A stretch of DNA of 64,000 bases. Source: Dehalococcoidia bacterium. GTDB taxonomy: Bacteria; Chloroflexota; Dehalococcoidia; SpSt-223. This document shows, piece after piece, positions 56,723 through 64,000 of this stretch (the stretch's first letter is position 1; the number at the start of each line of letters is the position of its first letter). The stretch lies in contig BPIC01000001.1 in NCBI GenBank assembly GCA_026003895.1, positions 62,001-126,000 on the forward strand, read 5' to 3'. Under the pieces are notes generated by a model. The model was not told where the DNA came from, searched no databases, and saw only the letters and a list, made by a program, of their open reading frames with translations. Position numbers and translations under genes: made by a program.

Positions 56723-57355
56723 CTAGCGGTCGGGCCGCCGCTCGACCCAGCCGCTATACACCCAGCCGGTCTCGCCGGTGGCAGCGACGCGAATGCGGTA
56801 CCACTTCGCCGGTTCGGCGGCGGCAGCATCGATCACCTCTCCGGCACGGCTGTCGAGCAACTCGAGGCTGGTTCCGACAAGGACGATCGATTTCTTGAGG
56901 GCGTCGGAACGGGCGTCGTCACGGATCCAGAAGTCGACCTTGGCAATCGCAGCGGGCTGCGCCTTCGTCTGTTGGGCAGCGACGGTGGCCCGCGTCGTCT
57001 GCATCGAGAAAAGGGTCGCGGCGCCGAGGGCGACGAGCATTACGACGATCGCATAGATGAACGGCACGGGGACAGACGTCGGTCGAACGCGCCGCAGCGT
57101 CCGAGTCGCCCGCTGGGTCGCCGACGGGGGCAGTTGGCGAGTGCGTTGGGTTGCCATCGACGCCTGCCAATGATCGGTCAGCATCTTCTTGCAGCGATGC
57201 TCGTCGTCGGCGACGAGAGCACGCTCATGCGGAGCGTGAAGCATCGGGTTGCGGCACCACCCCATGCGATTGAGCGGCGCCGGCTCGAAGAACGCGCAGT
57301 TTCCACAGCGCCGCGCTTTGCCATAGTCCGGTTCGAAGGACGAAGTCATAGTCAT
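56723..57355 (-). CDS. Membrane protein with N-terminal Cys motif and external SH3-like domain
   Basis: 210 residues. A cytoplasmic N-terminus with four Cys in a metal-site pattern (RRCGNCAFFEP, GWCRNPM, HRCKKML), a basic linker, one membrane helix (about 98-120, FIYAIVVMLVALGAATLF) and an outer C-terminal domain resembling bacterial SH3 (WYRIRVAATGETGWVYSGWV). Such SH3 domains bind peptidoglycan. It could couple a metal or redox signal to the wall. The gene has a structured region and two promoter-like sequences upstream. Confidence 0.7.
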   Translation of the reverse strand: MTMTSSFEPDYGKARRCGNCAFFEPAPLNRMGWCRNPMLHAPHERALVADDEHRCKKMLTDHWQASMATQRTRQLPPSATQRATRTLRRVRPTSVPVPFIYAIVVMLVALGAATLFSMQTTRATVAAQQTKAQPAAIAKVDFWIRDDARSDALKKSIVLVGTSLELLDSRAGEVIDAAAAEPAKWYRIRVAATGETGWVYSGWVERRPDR

Positions 57356-57441
57356 GGCCTCGTCACCACCTTTCCGGCATCGGAGTCGCGGGAGCCGTCC
57401 GGGCGGACGGTCGCTTGGCCGAAAATGTTGAAAACGAGCGG

Positions 57442-57447
57442 ATTATA
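57442..57447 (-). promoter_or_regulatory. TATAAT -10 box, SH3 membrane protein gene
   Basis: Exact TATAAT on the minus strand about 87 bp before the ATG at 57355, with a weak TTGCGC 16 bp upstream. The -35 lies inside the 57466-57506 dyad, so a protein or RNA bound there could affect it. Confidence 0.45.
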
Positions 57448-57465
57448 TCCAGTACCGCCGGCGGC

Positions 57466-57628
57466 GCAATCACATCGCAGGGGAAATTTCGCGTTGCGAT
57501 GATTGCCTACGGACACGTTCCGGGTCGCTCCCCGCCGAGATCGAACACACCTCGGACTGCCGCCTTGGGGCAACCCCTCCGTTGGGGAATATGCCCACCC
57601 TCCGACCGGTTGACCGGCCGTCTGCCCG
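57466..57628 (-). ncRNA. Candidate structured RNA or long leader, unassigned
   Basis: No coding frame is convincing from 57356 to 57870 on either strand. On the minus strand a promoter-like pair at 57664-57635 is followed by densely paired sequence: the palindrome CTGCCCGGGCAG, a stem GGTTGCCCC with GGGGAGCGACC enclosing CCGAG/CTCGG (57523-57575), and a 12-bp stem with one 2-nt bulge (57466-57506). A pair in the middle stem is G-U on the minus RNA but mismatched on the plus strand, favouring minus. It could be a small RNA of 6S-like size, a riboswitch-like leader, or an operator array. It matches no family I know. Confidence 0.35.
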
Positions 57629-57634
57629 GGCAGG

Positions 57635-57664
57635 AGTGTACCAGCCACGATTGCATACCGTCAA
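57635..57664 (-). promoter_or_regulatory. Promoter-like pair upstream of the structured region
   Basis: TTGACG (57664-57659), 18-bp spacer, TACACT (57640-57635) on the minus strand, with the predicted start near 57628. Confidence 0.45.
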
Positions 57665-57870
57665 CCGCGCGTCTTCCCACCTGCTCGGTGTCGTGGCAAT
57701 CACCGTGAAACTATCGAGACGCCAACATCGTTGAACCAGGCGAGCGAGCGGGCTAGAGTGGATCCACGGTCGATTGAGCGCGGAGGAGAAAGGCTGACCA
57801 GAGCAGCCCGCGGACACCTTGGCCTGCAACGACGCATCACCCTGTTTGCGTCGGCGCGATGAGGAGCGAA
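57665..57870. other. Intergenic stretch without a recognisable gene
   Basis: Between the structured RNA promoter and the lipoprotein gene. Short frames here are shadows. I see only the SD of the downstream lipoprotein (GAGGAG, 57861-57866). Confidence 0.5.
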
Positions 57871-58341
57871 ATGGGCCGACTTCTCTTGGTTCTTCTCGTG
57901 CTGACCTTCCTGCCCGGCTGCGCCCTCGGGAGCAGCACGGTGGTGGCAACGCCGACCGTGCCCGCCGCGCGACCGGTGGTGACGCCCACCGTCCGCCCAC
58001 CCCTGCCGACCCCCACGCCGGCTGCGCCGGGGACGGCGGATGGGCTCCCCGGCATCGTCGTCACCTCGCCGCAGGCGGGAGCGACGGTCTCGAGCCCGGT
58101 GCGAATCACCGGCACGGCTTCCGTGTTCGAGGGGACCGTCCAGTTCCGAATCAAGGATGTGAACGGCCAGACGATCGGGCAGGGGGTTGCCACTGCCAGC
58201 CAGGGCGCCCCGGGACGCGGCACGTTCAGCGCCGAGATCGCCTACCGCGGCAGCGGTCCCGGCACGATCGAAGTGTTCAGCCAAAGTCCCCGCGACGGCT
58301 CCGACCAGTTCCTCGTTCGTATCCCCGTAACCCTCCGCTGA
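57871..58341 (+). CDS. Lipoprotein with Gmad2-like immunoglobulin domain
   Basis: 156 residues. Lipoprotein signal (LLLVLLVLTFLPGC, lipobox LPGC), a Thr/Pro-rich linker (about 25-60), then a beta-sandwich (IVVTSPQAGATVSSPVRITG, GTFSAEIAYRG) similar to the Gmad2/BsuPI-type domain of spore-germination and surface proteins. It is anchored to the outer face of the membrane; role unknown. ATG 57871 with SD GAGGAG is preferred over 57859, where the SD would lie inside the gene. Confidence 0.8.
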   Translation: MGRLLLVLLVLTFLPGCALGSSTVVATPTVPAARPVVTPTVRPPLPTPTPAAPGTADGLPGIVVTSPQAGATVSSPVRITGTASVFEGTVQFRIKDVNGQTIGQGVATASQGAPGRGTFSAEIAYRGSGPGTIEVFSQSPRDGSDQFLVRIPVTLR

Positions 58342-58789
58342 CGGTGCCCGCCACTCGGCCGGCCGGCCGCCGCGAGCCGCGAGCGTTCCCCGCTCCAGTG
58401 ACACGGGACACGCCGCGACGGCAGACATCCACGTGGCGCACCATGGACTGCATGGCTCATCCACCCATCCTCCCGCGGCGACCCCACACCGCGTGGTGAG
58501 ATCATCGTCGTCTCACCAAGGGATGGCCGCTCACCGCCGAACAGCGCCCTCCTGCGTTGGATCGCTGCTGGCGCGGACACTCGACGCCGAGCCTGCGCGG
58601 GGCGACGTCGTCCGCACATCGTCGAAGCGCCCCGTGCGGCTCGCCACCAGACGAGCGATGGCGCTAACGGGTTTCAGGGCGCAGGGACGAGCGGGCGTCT
58701 CGTGGGAGCGCGCGAGGCCGGCGCGTACCGGAAAGCAGGGCACGCGGGCGACGGGTGATCGCGGTGCGGAACTCTCGCGGGCGCTGGGA
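58342..58789. other. 450-bp gap with no credible gene
   Basis: Six-frame reading gives only Arg/Pro/Ser-rich shadow frames without SD or family resemblance. One perfect 8-bp dyad, TGGTGAGA (58494-58501) and TCTCACCA (58511-58518), lies in it and may terminate transcription or bind a regulator. Confidence 0.5.
58494..58518. repeat. Perfect inverted repeat, 8 bp arms
   Basis: TGGTGAGA and TCTCACCA separated by nine bases, in the gap between the convergent lipoprotein and flavoprotein genes. No T tract follows, so terminator function is uncertain. Confidence 0.45.
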
Positions 58790-60190
58790 CTAGGGCACGC
58801 GGGTTGGCCACGGCGTCGCGACATACTGGTCGGCGACGAGCGCGTCGGCGGCCTTGCGCGCTGCAATGAGCGGCGTATCCCAGGTTGGGGAAAAGGGCGG
58901 TGCGTAGCTTAGGTCGAGGTACTGGAATTCATCCACCGTCATCTCGGCGAAGAGGGCGGTGGCGAAAACATCGATCCGTTTGGCGGCGTTCTTGGTGCCC
59001 GTGATTTGGGCGCCGAGCAGCCGACCGCTGCCTCGTTCGGCAAGCACCTTGATGGCGATCTCCCCGGCGTCCGGGTAGTAGCCAGCGCGCGACGTCCCCT
59101 CGACACGTGCCGTGACGTAGTCGATGCCGAGTGCCCGACACTCTCGCTCGTTCAGGCCGGTGCGGGCGATCTCGAGGTCGCACACCTTGGTGATCGCGGT
59201 GCCGGCAACGCCGGGGAAGCGCGCATAGCCGCCACCGATATTGATGCCCGCGATCCGGCCTTGCTTATTGGCGACCGTGCCGAGCGCGATATGCACCGGC
59301 TGGTGCGAGACGATGTGCCGTGACTCGACACAGTCGCCGGCGGCCCAGACGCCGGGGTGGCTGGTCTGGAGCCGGTCGGTGACGGCTATTGCGCCGGAGG
59401 GGCCGATCCGTAGCCCGGCGTCGCGTGCGAGGTCGACGTTTGGCCGAACGCCGATGCCCAGCACGACGAGATCGGCCGGCAGAGTCCGCTGCGTGGTCAC
59501 CACGGCCTGCACCACGCCGTCCTTGGCCTCGAAGCCGACGACCGGCTCGTTCAAATATAGGTCAACGCCAGCGTCGCGCAGCGCATCCGCGACCGTGGAC
59601 GCCATGTCGGGATCGAGCGTGCTCATCACTTGGTCTGCTGCCTCGACGAGCGCGACAGGAATGCCGCGGAGCAGGAGCGCCTCGGCCACTTCGAGACCAA
59701 TGTAGCCGCCTCCCACCACGACGGCCCGCGCCGGAGGCGTGCGGTCGACCAATTCGCGGACGCGGATGCCGTCCATCAGAATGGACAGCCCATGCACGCC
59801 GCGCGAGTCGATGCCGGGGAGATTCGGCGCGACCGGACGGGCGCCTGTCGCTACCACGAGCTGATCGAAAGGCTCTTGATACTCGCCGCCATCGTCCAGC
59901 CGGCGCACGGTGACCCGTCGTGTCGCAAGATCGATGTCGACGACCTCATGCCGCAGACGCGCCTCGATCCCCTGCTTCGCGAACTGCTCAGGCGTTCGGG
60001 CGACGAGCGCGTCGGCGCGTTCGACCAGCCCACCGATCAGGTAGGGCATTCCGCAAGCGGAATAGGAGGTGTGCCAGCCCCGCTCGAAGGCGACAATTTC
60101 GAGGTCAGGACGCTGGCGCTTTGCTTGAGAAGCGGCGCTCATGCCGGCGGCGTCGCCGCCGACGACAAGAAGACGCTCGCGAGTGGACAT
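58790..60190 (-). CDS. CoA-disulfide reductase / NADH oxidase-like flavoprotein
   Basis: 466-residue pyridine nucleotide-disulfide oxidoreductase. FAD site VVGGDAAGMSAASQAKR, the single redox Cys46 in SYSACGMPY as in CoA-disulfide reductases and Nox/Npr enzymes, NAD(P) site VVVGGGYIGLEVAEAL, FAD site 2 GVWAAGDCVE, and a C-terminal dimerisation domain (DEFQYLDLSYAPPFSPTWD). It probably reduces CoA disulfides, persulfides or peroxide with NAD(P)H. Divergent from the AI-2E permease gene. Confidence 0.92.
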   Translation of the reverse strand: MSTRERLLVVGGDAAGMSAASQAKRQRPDLEIVAFERGWHTSYSACGMPYLIGGLVERADALVARTPEQFAKQGIEARLRHEVVDIDLATRRVTVRRLDDGGEYQEPFDQLVVATGARPVAPNLPGIDSRGVHGLSILMDGIRVRELVDRTPPARAVVVGGGYIGLEVAEALLLRGIPVALVEAADQVMSTLDPDMASTVADALRDAGVDLYLNEPVVGFEAKDGVVQAVVTTQRTLPADLVVLGIGVRPNVDLARDAGLRIGPSGAIAVTDRLQTSHPGVWAAGDCVESRHIVSHQPVHIALGTVANKQGRIAGINIGGGYARFPGVAGTAITKVCDLEIARTGLNERECRALGIDYVTARVEGTSRAGYYPDAGEIAIKVLAERGSGRLLGAQITGTKNAAKRIDVFATALFAEMTVDEFQYLDLSYAPPFSPTWDTPLIAARKAADALVADQYVATPWPTRVP

Positions 60191-60240
60191 GGTGCTCCTT
60201 GCAGCGTGGAATGCTGCGATTAAACACGATGCCCGCGGGG

Positions 60241-60246
60241 TATACT
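60241..60246 (+). promoter_or_regulatory. TATACT -10 box, AI-2E family gene
   Basis: TATACT ends 7 nt before ATG 60254; predicted transcription start at the start codon, with no SD. Confidence 0.5.
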
Positions 60247-60253
60247 CGCCGGA

Positions 60254-61438
60254 ATGCGACTGGAGTCTCGGCTGAACGCCCGCTTCGTGGCCGACGTGGT
60301 TATCCCGATCGGCGTGCTCGTCGTGTTAGCAGCGCTGTTCTGGCTCGCGCGCGGCGCGTTGCTGCCGTTTGCACTCGGCATGGGTTGTTGCCTACGCAAT
60401 CGCGCCGGCGGTCCGCTCGCTGGAAGGCCGGAGGATTGCCGGGCGGCCAGTGCCGCGATCGCTGGCGATCGCGCTCCTTTACCTCGTCGTTGGGCTGTTC
60501 ATCGTCGCGCTGGTCTGGCTCATTCTGCCGCCCCCTCCTCGCCCAGATTCGTCAGCTGATTGCCGGGGCGCCGGGGTATGTCACGCGCGTTCAGTCACTC
60601 TACAGCGGGATCGAGGCGTGGTATCTCTCGCTGGATTTGAACCCGGAGCTGCGGGAGGAGATCAACGGCTGGCTCTCCAGCGCTAGTGGGGTGGGCGCTT
60701 GGCCTCGCCCAGGACTTCGGTTTTGGCATTGCGGCGGCCACAACACGGACGATCGGTTTCGTCTTCGGCCTTATCCTCGTCCCGTTTCTGGGTGTTTTAC
60801 GTGCTGCGCGACCAGCACGAGCTCGGTCAGCAGGTGCTGAACCTTTTTCCAGACCGGTGGCAGCCGACGGTCCCGTGATCTTGCGGTGATCGCCGATCGG
60901 GTGCTCGGCAGCTACTTGCGCGGCCAGTTGACACTGATGGTGGTGATCGGCGTGGCGGTGCTCGTCGCGGCGCTGGTGCTTGGGATGACGGTGTCGCCGA
61001 CGGTCGGACGCTATGCCCCTCCTGCTCGGCGTCGTCGCCGGCCCTCACCGAGGGCAATTCCCGTCGTCGGCCCAATTTTCGGCGGTTGCGGTCGGCGTCG
61101 CCATCAGTATCGTCGACGGCCCGTCAGCGATCCTCTGGACGCTCGTGGCGTACATCGTCATCCAGCAACTCGAGAACACCTTGCTCGTGCCGAAGATCAT
61201 GGGCGATGCCCTCGAGCTGAACCCGGCGATTCTGATCCTCGCGCTGGCGGTTGGATCGCAGATCGCCGGGCTGGCAGGGGCGATCCTCGCTGGCCCTTTC
61301 ACGGCGCTCTTCGCCGTTTGGGTGCGCTACGTTCAGGCGCGCTTGCGTGGCGAAATGGTAGCTGGCAGCGTCACGCCGGCCACGATTCATCTGCTACGCC
61401 GCACGAAATCCGCACAGCGGCCTCAGCGCAAGGCGTAG
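60254..61438 (+). pseudogene. AI-2E family (PerM/TqsA) membrane protein, nine single-base insertions
   Basis: Eight-helix AI-2E/UPF0118 family permease broken into many frames. In order they read FVADVVIPIGVLVVLAALFW, VVAYAIAPAVRSLEGRR, LLAQIRQLIAGAPGYVTRV, WALGLAQDFGFGIAAATTR, FYVLRDQHELGQQVLNLF, VIADRVLGSYLRGQLTLMVV, the family motif IPVVGPIF and LENTLLVPKIMGDALELNP. One base removed at each of nine sites (60382-60384, 60531-60535, 60688-60691, 60785-60787, 60872-60874, 61016-61019, 61042-61044, 61056-61057, 61081-61082) yields 391 residues, a normal length. All are insertions beside an identical base. The 3' end overlaps the convergent kinase gene by 16 bp. Marked pseudogene only as the sequence stands. 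Confidence 0.82.
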
Positions 61439-63621
61439 AGTGTCCCGTCCGTTGAGGCGACATACAGCATCTCGCCGGCGAGGATCGGGTTGGCGACGAT
61501 CGCGCCGCCGGTGGCGAAGCGCCAGCGCTCCTCGCCGCTTGCCGGGTCGAGCGCGAGCAAAAGTCCGTCTTCCAGACCGAGATAGACCGTGTCTCGGCTG
61601 ACGATTGGGCTGCTGGTGATAAGTGCCGGCATAGTGCGCTCCCACCGCTTCGCCCCGCTTGACTGATCGATGGCGAGGAGCGCCTCGCCCGAGCCGACGA
61701 ACACCTGCCCTTCGGCGAGCGCCGGCGAGGTGGTCCGGAAGTGCGGGAGGGCGGCCGACCAGCGCGATCCCCGCGGCGGCGGCGGCGGCGGCAGGATGCC
61801 CCATAACCACAGCACGCCCTGAATGAAATAGAGGTCCCGCTCGAACGGCTGCGAGCGTTGGTGGATGTCGACTGCCGCCAGCCGGGCGGTGCGGCGCGCA
61901 AAGCCGCCAATCGCAACATAGGCGGTGTCATCGGTGGCGATCGGCGTCGAGTTCGCGCCACCGACGAAAAGAAAGTCGAACCGTTTGGCGCCGGTGACGC
62001 GATCGAGGACATGCACCCAGCCATCATCACTCAAGATGACGATCCGATCGTCGAGCACTGCCGGTGAGCCGACGATCGCTGCACCAGCCGAGTAGGTCCA
62101 GAGCGTCGCGCCGGTAACGGCGTCGAGCGCGTAGAGCACCTCGTCCGTCGAGGCCTGATAGAGGACGCCGCCGGAGACCGCACCCGAGTAGGAGACCGGA
62201 TTGCCGGTCATCAGCTCCCAGCGGATCTCCCCCGTCGCCGCATCGAGGGCAAGCAGCCGCTTGTCACGCAGCCCGACGTAGACAAAATCACCTGCCACGA
62301 GCGGCGTGTAGTCGACCGGGCCGGTCGTCGGAAGTTGCCAGCGCAGCCGGCCGGTCTCGGCATCGAGCGCCACGATCCGATTGTCGCCAGTCGCGGCATA
62401 GATGGTCGTCCCATCGCTCGCCGGCGCGGCGCGAAACTCGCCTCGCGTGTCGAAGCGCCAGCGCAGCGTTGGGCCGATTGCGCCCGTTGGGACAGGCAGA
62501 TAGGCGCGGTTCTGCAGGTCGTAGCGGGACAGCTCCCAACGCCCGGGAACGACGGCCGACGCGAGTGACGTGCTCGGCGGCGGAGGAACGGGCGGCTGCT
62601 GAAGGTATTGCCAAATCGCGATCGCCACCCCGACCACCGCCGCGACGATCCCGATGCGCAGCAGCCAACCGCGCCACGTGATCCGCCAGCGCCGGCCGGT
62701 AAACCACGTTTCCTTGTTGACGGCGCTGCTCCAGTAGAGGGACCCCGTGTCAACCACCGGCGCGGTGGCCGACGGAATGGCAGCGTCGACGGCCATACCT
62801 GGTGCACGCTCGGCCTCATGCAGTGCTGCTGCAAATGCTGCAGGCCGTGGCGGACGCAGGTCGGGAACCGCTTCAAGCGCCCGGCCGATGAGTTGAACGA
62901 CCGGGGCCGGCACGCCGAGGGCTGGGTCCGGCTGAAGTCGCGCTCGGCCTGCGAGCACGAGAGCACGGGTCGCGGCCGGCGAGGAAGCGACGAAGGGAGG
63001 CGCGCCGGTGCGCAACCACCACGCGAGGGCGGCGAGACTGAAGGTGTCGGCCTCCGGACTGGCAGGCGCACCGGCGAGACACTCCGGCGCCGTGTAGGCC
63101 GGATGCGGCGTCAACAGCGTGGCGCGCGAGAGCGGATCCGCGCCTTGACCAAGCAGCCCGATCCCAAAGTCGCCGACTTGGACGCGGCCGCGTTCCAAAT
63201 CGAAAAAGACATTCGCCGGCTTCAGGTCGCCGTGCGCGAGCCCAGCGGCGTGGGCATGCTCGAGAGCGGCCGCGACGCCGTCGACGATGGCAAGCGTCTG
63301 CTCAGCAGACAGCGGCAGCGCGAGCCGCTCCAAGCTCGGCCCATCGGCCCGCGGCGCGGCGATCCAGACGCCCGCCGCACTCTCGCCCCAGTCAAGCGGC
63401 GGCAGGATGGTCGGGTGGGGCGGGAGGCCGCGCACCGCGTCCAGCACGCTGAAGAGACGCTGGAGCAGCGCCGTCTCCCGCGCGAAGTAAGCGTGCAACA
63501 GCTTGACGACGACGGAGGCGCCAGTCCTCTCGTCGGTCGCCTCATAGAGCGTGCCGAGGCCGGTGCTAGCGACGCTCCGTCCGAGCCGGTACGGCCCCAG
63601 TGTGATGTCCGAGACTGGCAT
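61423..63621 (-). CDS. Ser/Thr kinase with extracellular PQQ-type beta-propeller
   Basis: 732 residues. Cytoplasmic kinase (10-275): Lys40 in SVVVKLL, catalytic loop LAHGDLKPANVFF (HGD replaces HRD, Asp kept), DFGIGLLG, APECL. One membrane helix follows (about 325-347), then an outer domain of about seven PQQ/PQQ_2 blades (GDNRIVALDAETGRLRWQL, DKRLLALDAATGEIRWEL, DGLLLALDPASGEERWRF). This is a sensor-kinase layout known from Actinobacteria and Chloroflexota; the ligand may be a sugar or wall fragment. The glycine loop is degenerate (SVASTGLGTLY), but catalysis seems possible. Confidence 0.92.
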   Translation of the reverse strand: MPVSDITLGPYRLGRSVASTGLGTLYEATDERTGASVVVKLLHAYFARETALLQRLFSVLDAVRGLPPHPTILPPLDWGESAAGVWIAAPRADGPSLERLALPLSAEQTLAIVDGVAAALEHAHAAGLAHGDLKPANVFFDLERGRVQVGDFGIGLLGQGADPLSRATLLTPHPAYTAPECLAGAPASPEADTFSLAALAWWLRTGAPPFVASSPAATRALVLAGRARLQPDPALGVPAPVVQLIGRALEAVPDLRPPRPAAFAAALHEAERAPGMAVDAAIPSATAPVVDTGSLYWSSAVNKETWFTGRRWRITWRGWLLRIGIVAAVVGVAIAIWQYLQQPPVPPPPSTSLASAVVPGRWELSRYDLQNRAYLPVPTGAIGPTLRWRFDTRGEFRAAPASDGTTIYAATGDNRIVALDAETGRLRWQLPTTGPVDYTPLVAGDFVYVGLRDKRLLALDAATGEIRWELMTGNPVSYSGAVSGGVLYQASTDEVLYALDAVTGATLWTYSAGAAIVGSPAVLDDRIVILSDDGWVHVLDRVTGAKRFDFLFVGGANSTPIATDDTAYVAIGGFARRTARLAAVDIHQRSQPFERDLYFIQGVLWLWGILPPPPPPRGSRWSAALPHFRTTSPALAEGQVFVGSGEALLAIDQSSGAKRWERTMPALITSSPIVSRDTVYLGLEDGLLLALDPASGEERWRFATGGAIVANPILAGEMLYVASTDGTLYALR

Positions 63622-63783
63622 CGTCCCGCCCTCTGCCGAAGACGCCGCTCCCGGGCGTCCCCCGTGGCCTCACGCACAGCGTACCCCGGCAGGTCGCGAA
63701 CGTCCACTCGGCCGGCTCGCTCGCCACACCGCTCCATCGCGTATCATCCCGTCGATAAACGACGTCGATAGAAGGAGTAGCGA

Positions 63784-64000
63784 ATGAGCGAGGATCAGGG
63801 GGTAGTCGTCGTCGCTGGCGCGACGGGGCGAACTGGCGTGCTCTGCGTCGAGAAGCTAGCGGCGGCTGGAACGCCGGTTCGTGCGCTGGTTCGATCGCGG
63901 GAAAAGGCCGCGGGGCTGCCGAAGGGAGTCGAGATCGCGGTCGCCGATACGTCCGACCGGCAGGCGGTCCGCCAAGCGCTGGAAGGCGCGACCGCACTCA
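63784..64000 (+). CDS. NAD(P)-binding NmrA/SDR-like protein (3' end outside window)
   Basis: Starts at ATG 63784 after SD GAAGGAG and stays open to the window edge (72 codons). The Rossmann glycine motif VVVAGATGRTGVLCVEKL and the following AAAGTPVRALVRSREKA are typical of NmrA-like and atypical short-chain dehydrogenases. Substrate cannot be inferred. Divergent from the kinase-PQQ gene. Confidence 0.85.
   Translation, partial: MSEDQGVVVVAGATGRTGVLCVEKLAAAGTPVRALVRSREKAAGLPKGVEIAVADTSDRQAVRQALEGATAL

Noticed and set aside
56468-57502. 344-residue plus frame starting at the second desulforedoxin-like gene
   Set aside because: Frame overruns because of the G4 error; the remainder is antisense of the SH3 membrane protein gene.
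57621-57632. CTGCCCGGGCAG as a stand-alone restriction-like palindrome or operator
   Set aside because: Kept only as part of the structured segment; a 12-bp GC palindrome alone is weak evidence in this composition.
58342-58789. Possible small genes in the 58.4-58.8 kb gap
   Set aside because: Frames are Arg/Ser/Pro-rich, lack SD sequences and have no recognisable motif.
1-64000. CRISPR array, prophage, transposase or integron
   Set aside because: No regularly spaced direct repeats, no recombinase or transposase motifs, and the composition looks even throughout.

Overview
The window is a G+C-rich bacterial chromosomal segment, with frequent GTG and TTG starts, short intergenic gaps and many ATGA/GTGA stop-start overlaps. 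I see no rRNA, CRISPR array, insertion sequence or phage gene. The content fits Chloroflexota best: several membrane-anchored Ser/Thr kinases (one with a PQQ-type beta-propeller sensor), an amidase carrying a GYP-type wall-associated module typical of that phylum, secreted proteins ending in a short [YF]LP motif, a trehalose synthase-maltokinase fusion, and F420/FMN-type LLM and GYD proteins. This assignment is an inference from gene style, not from a marker-gene comparison.

Layout. 1-2.2 kb: two-component pair. 2.3-5.6 kb: TreS-maltokinase. 5.9-12.6 kb: small protein, pseudokinase with TPRs, MmgE/PrpD protein, aspS, and an MFS exporter with a clear promoter/operator. 12.9-16.6 kb: Tat-exported Kelch lipoprotein and a second sensor kinase plus response regulator. 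16.6-22.3 kb: queG with a DinB protein, a phosphodiesterase, and a very large secreted protein. 22.4-31.2 kb: phosphatase remnant, photolyase, tRNA-Val, two unusual alpha/beta hydrolases around a VOC protein, HD phosphohydrolase, peroxiredoxin, gamma-glutamyltransferase. 31.3-37.2 kb (minus): glycosyltransferase, anchored protein, cobU, pduX, ychF, acetyltransferase. 37.6-45.5 kb (minus): ThDP enzyme, HepT/MntA toxin-antitoxin pair, LLM oxidoreductase, GYD protein, DUF167 protein, heterodimeric ABC exporter. 45.6-49.7 kb: Ser/Thr kinase, wall amidase, EamA transporter. 49.8-56.2 kb (minus): the translation/transcription operon nusA-rnpM-infB-rbfA-truB-ribF, preceded by a strong promoter and an apparent attenuator. 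56.4-64 kb: tandem desulforedoxin-like proteins, a zinc-motif/SH3 membrane protein behind a structured leader, a lipoprotein, a CoA-disulfide-reductase-like enzyme, an AI-2E family permease, a kinase-PQQ sensor, and the start of an NAD(P)-binding protein.

A pervasive property of the sequence matters for every reader. At least ten genes are broken, and every break I could resolve is repaired by removing one base from a short homopolymer (about 22 sites, nine in the AI-2E permease). Near-essential truB is among them. This looks like systematic single-base insertion error in the assembly rather than gene decay, and it creates a false cobU-pduX fusion. Coordinates for these genes are given for the reconstructed span.
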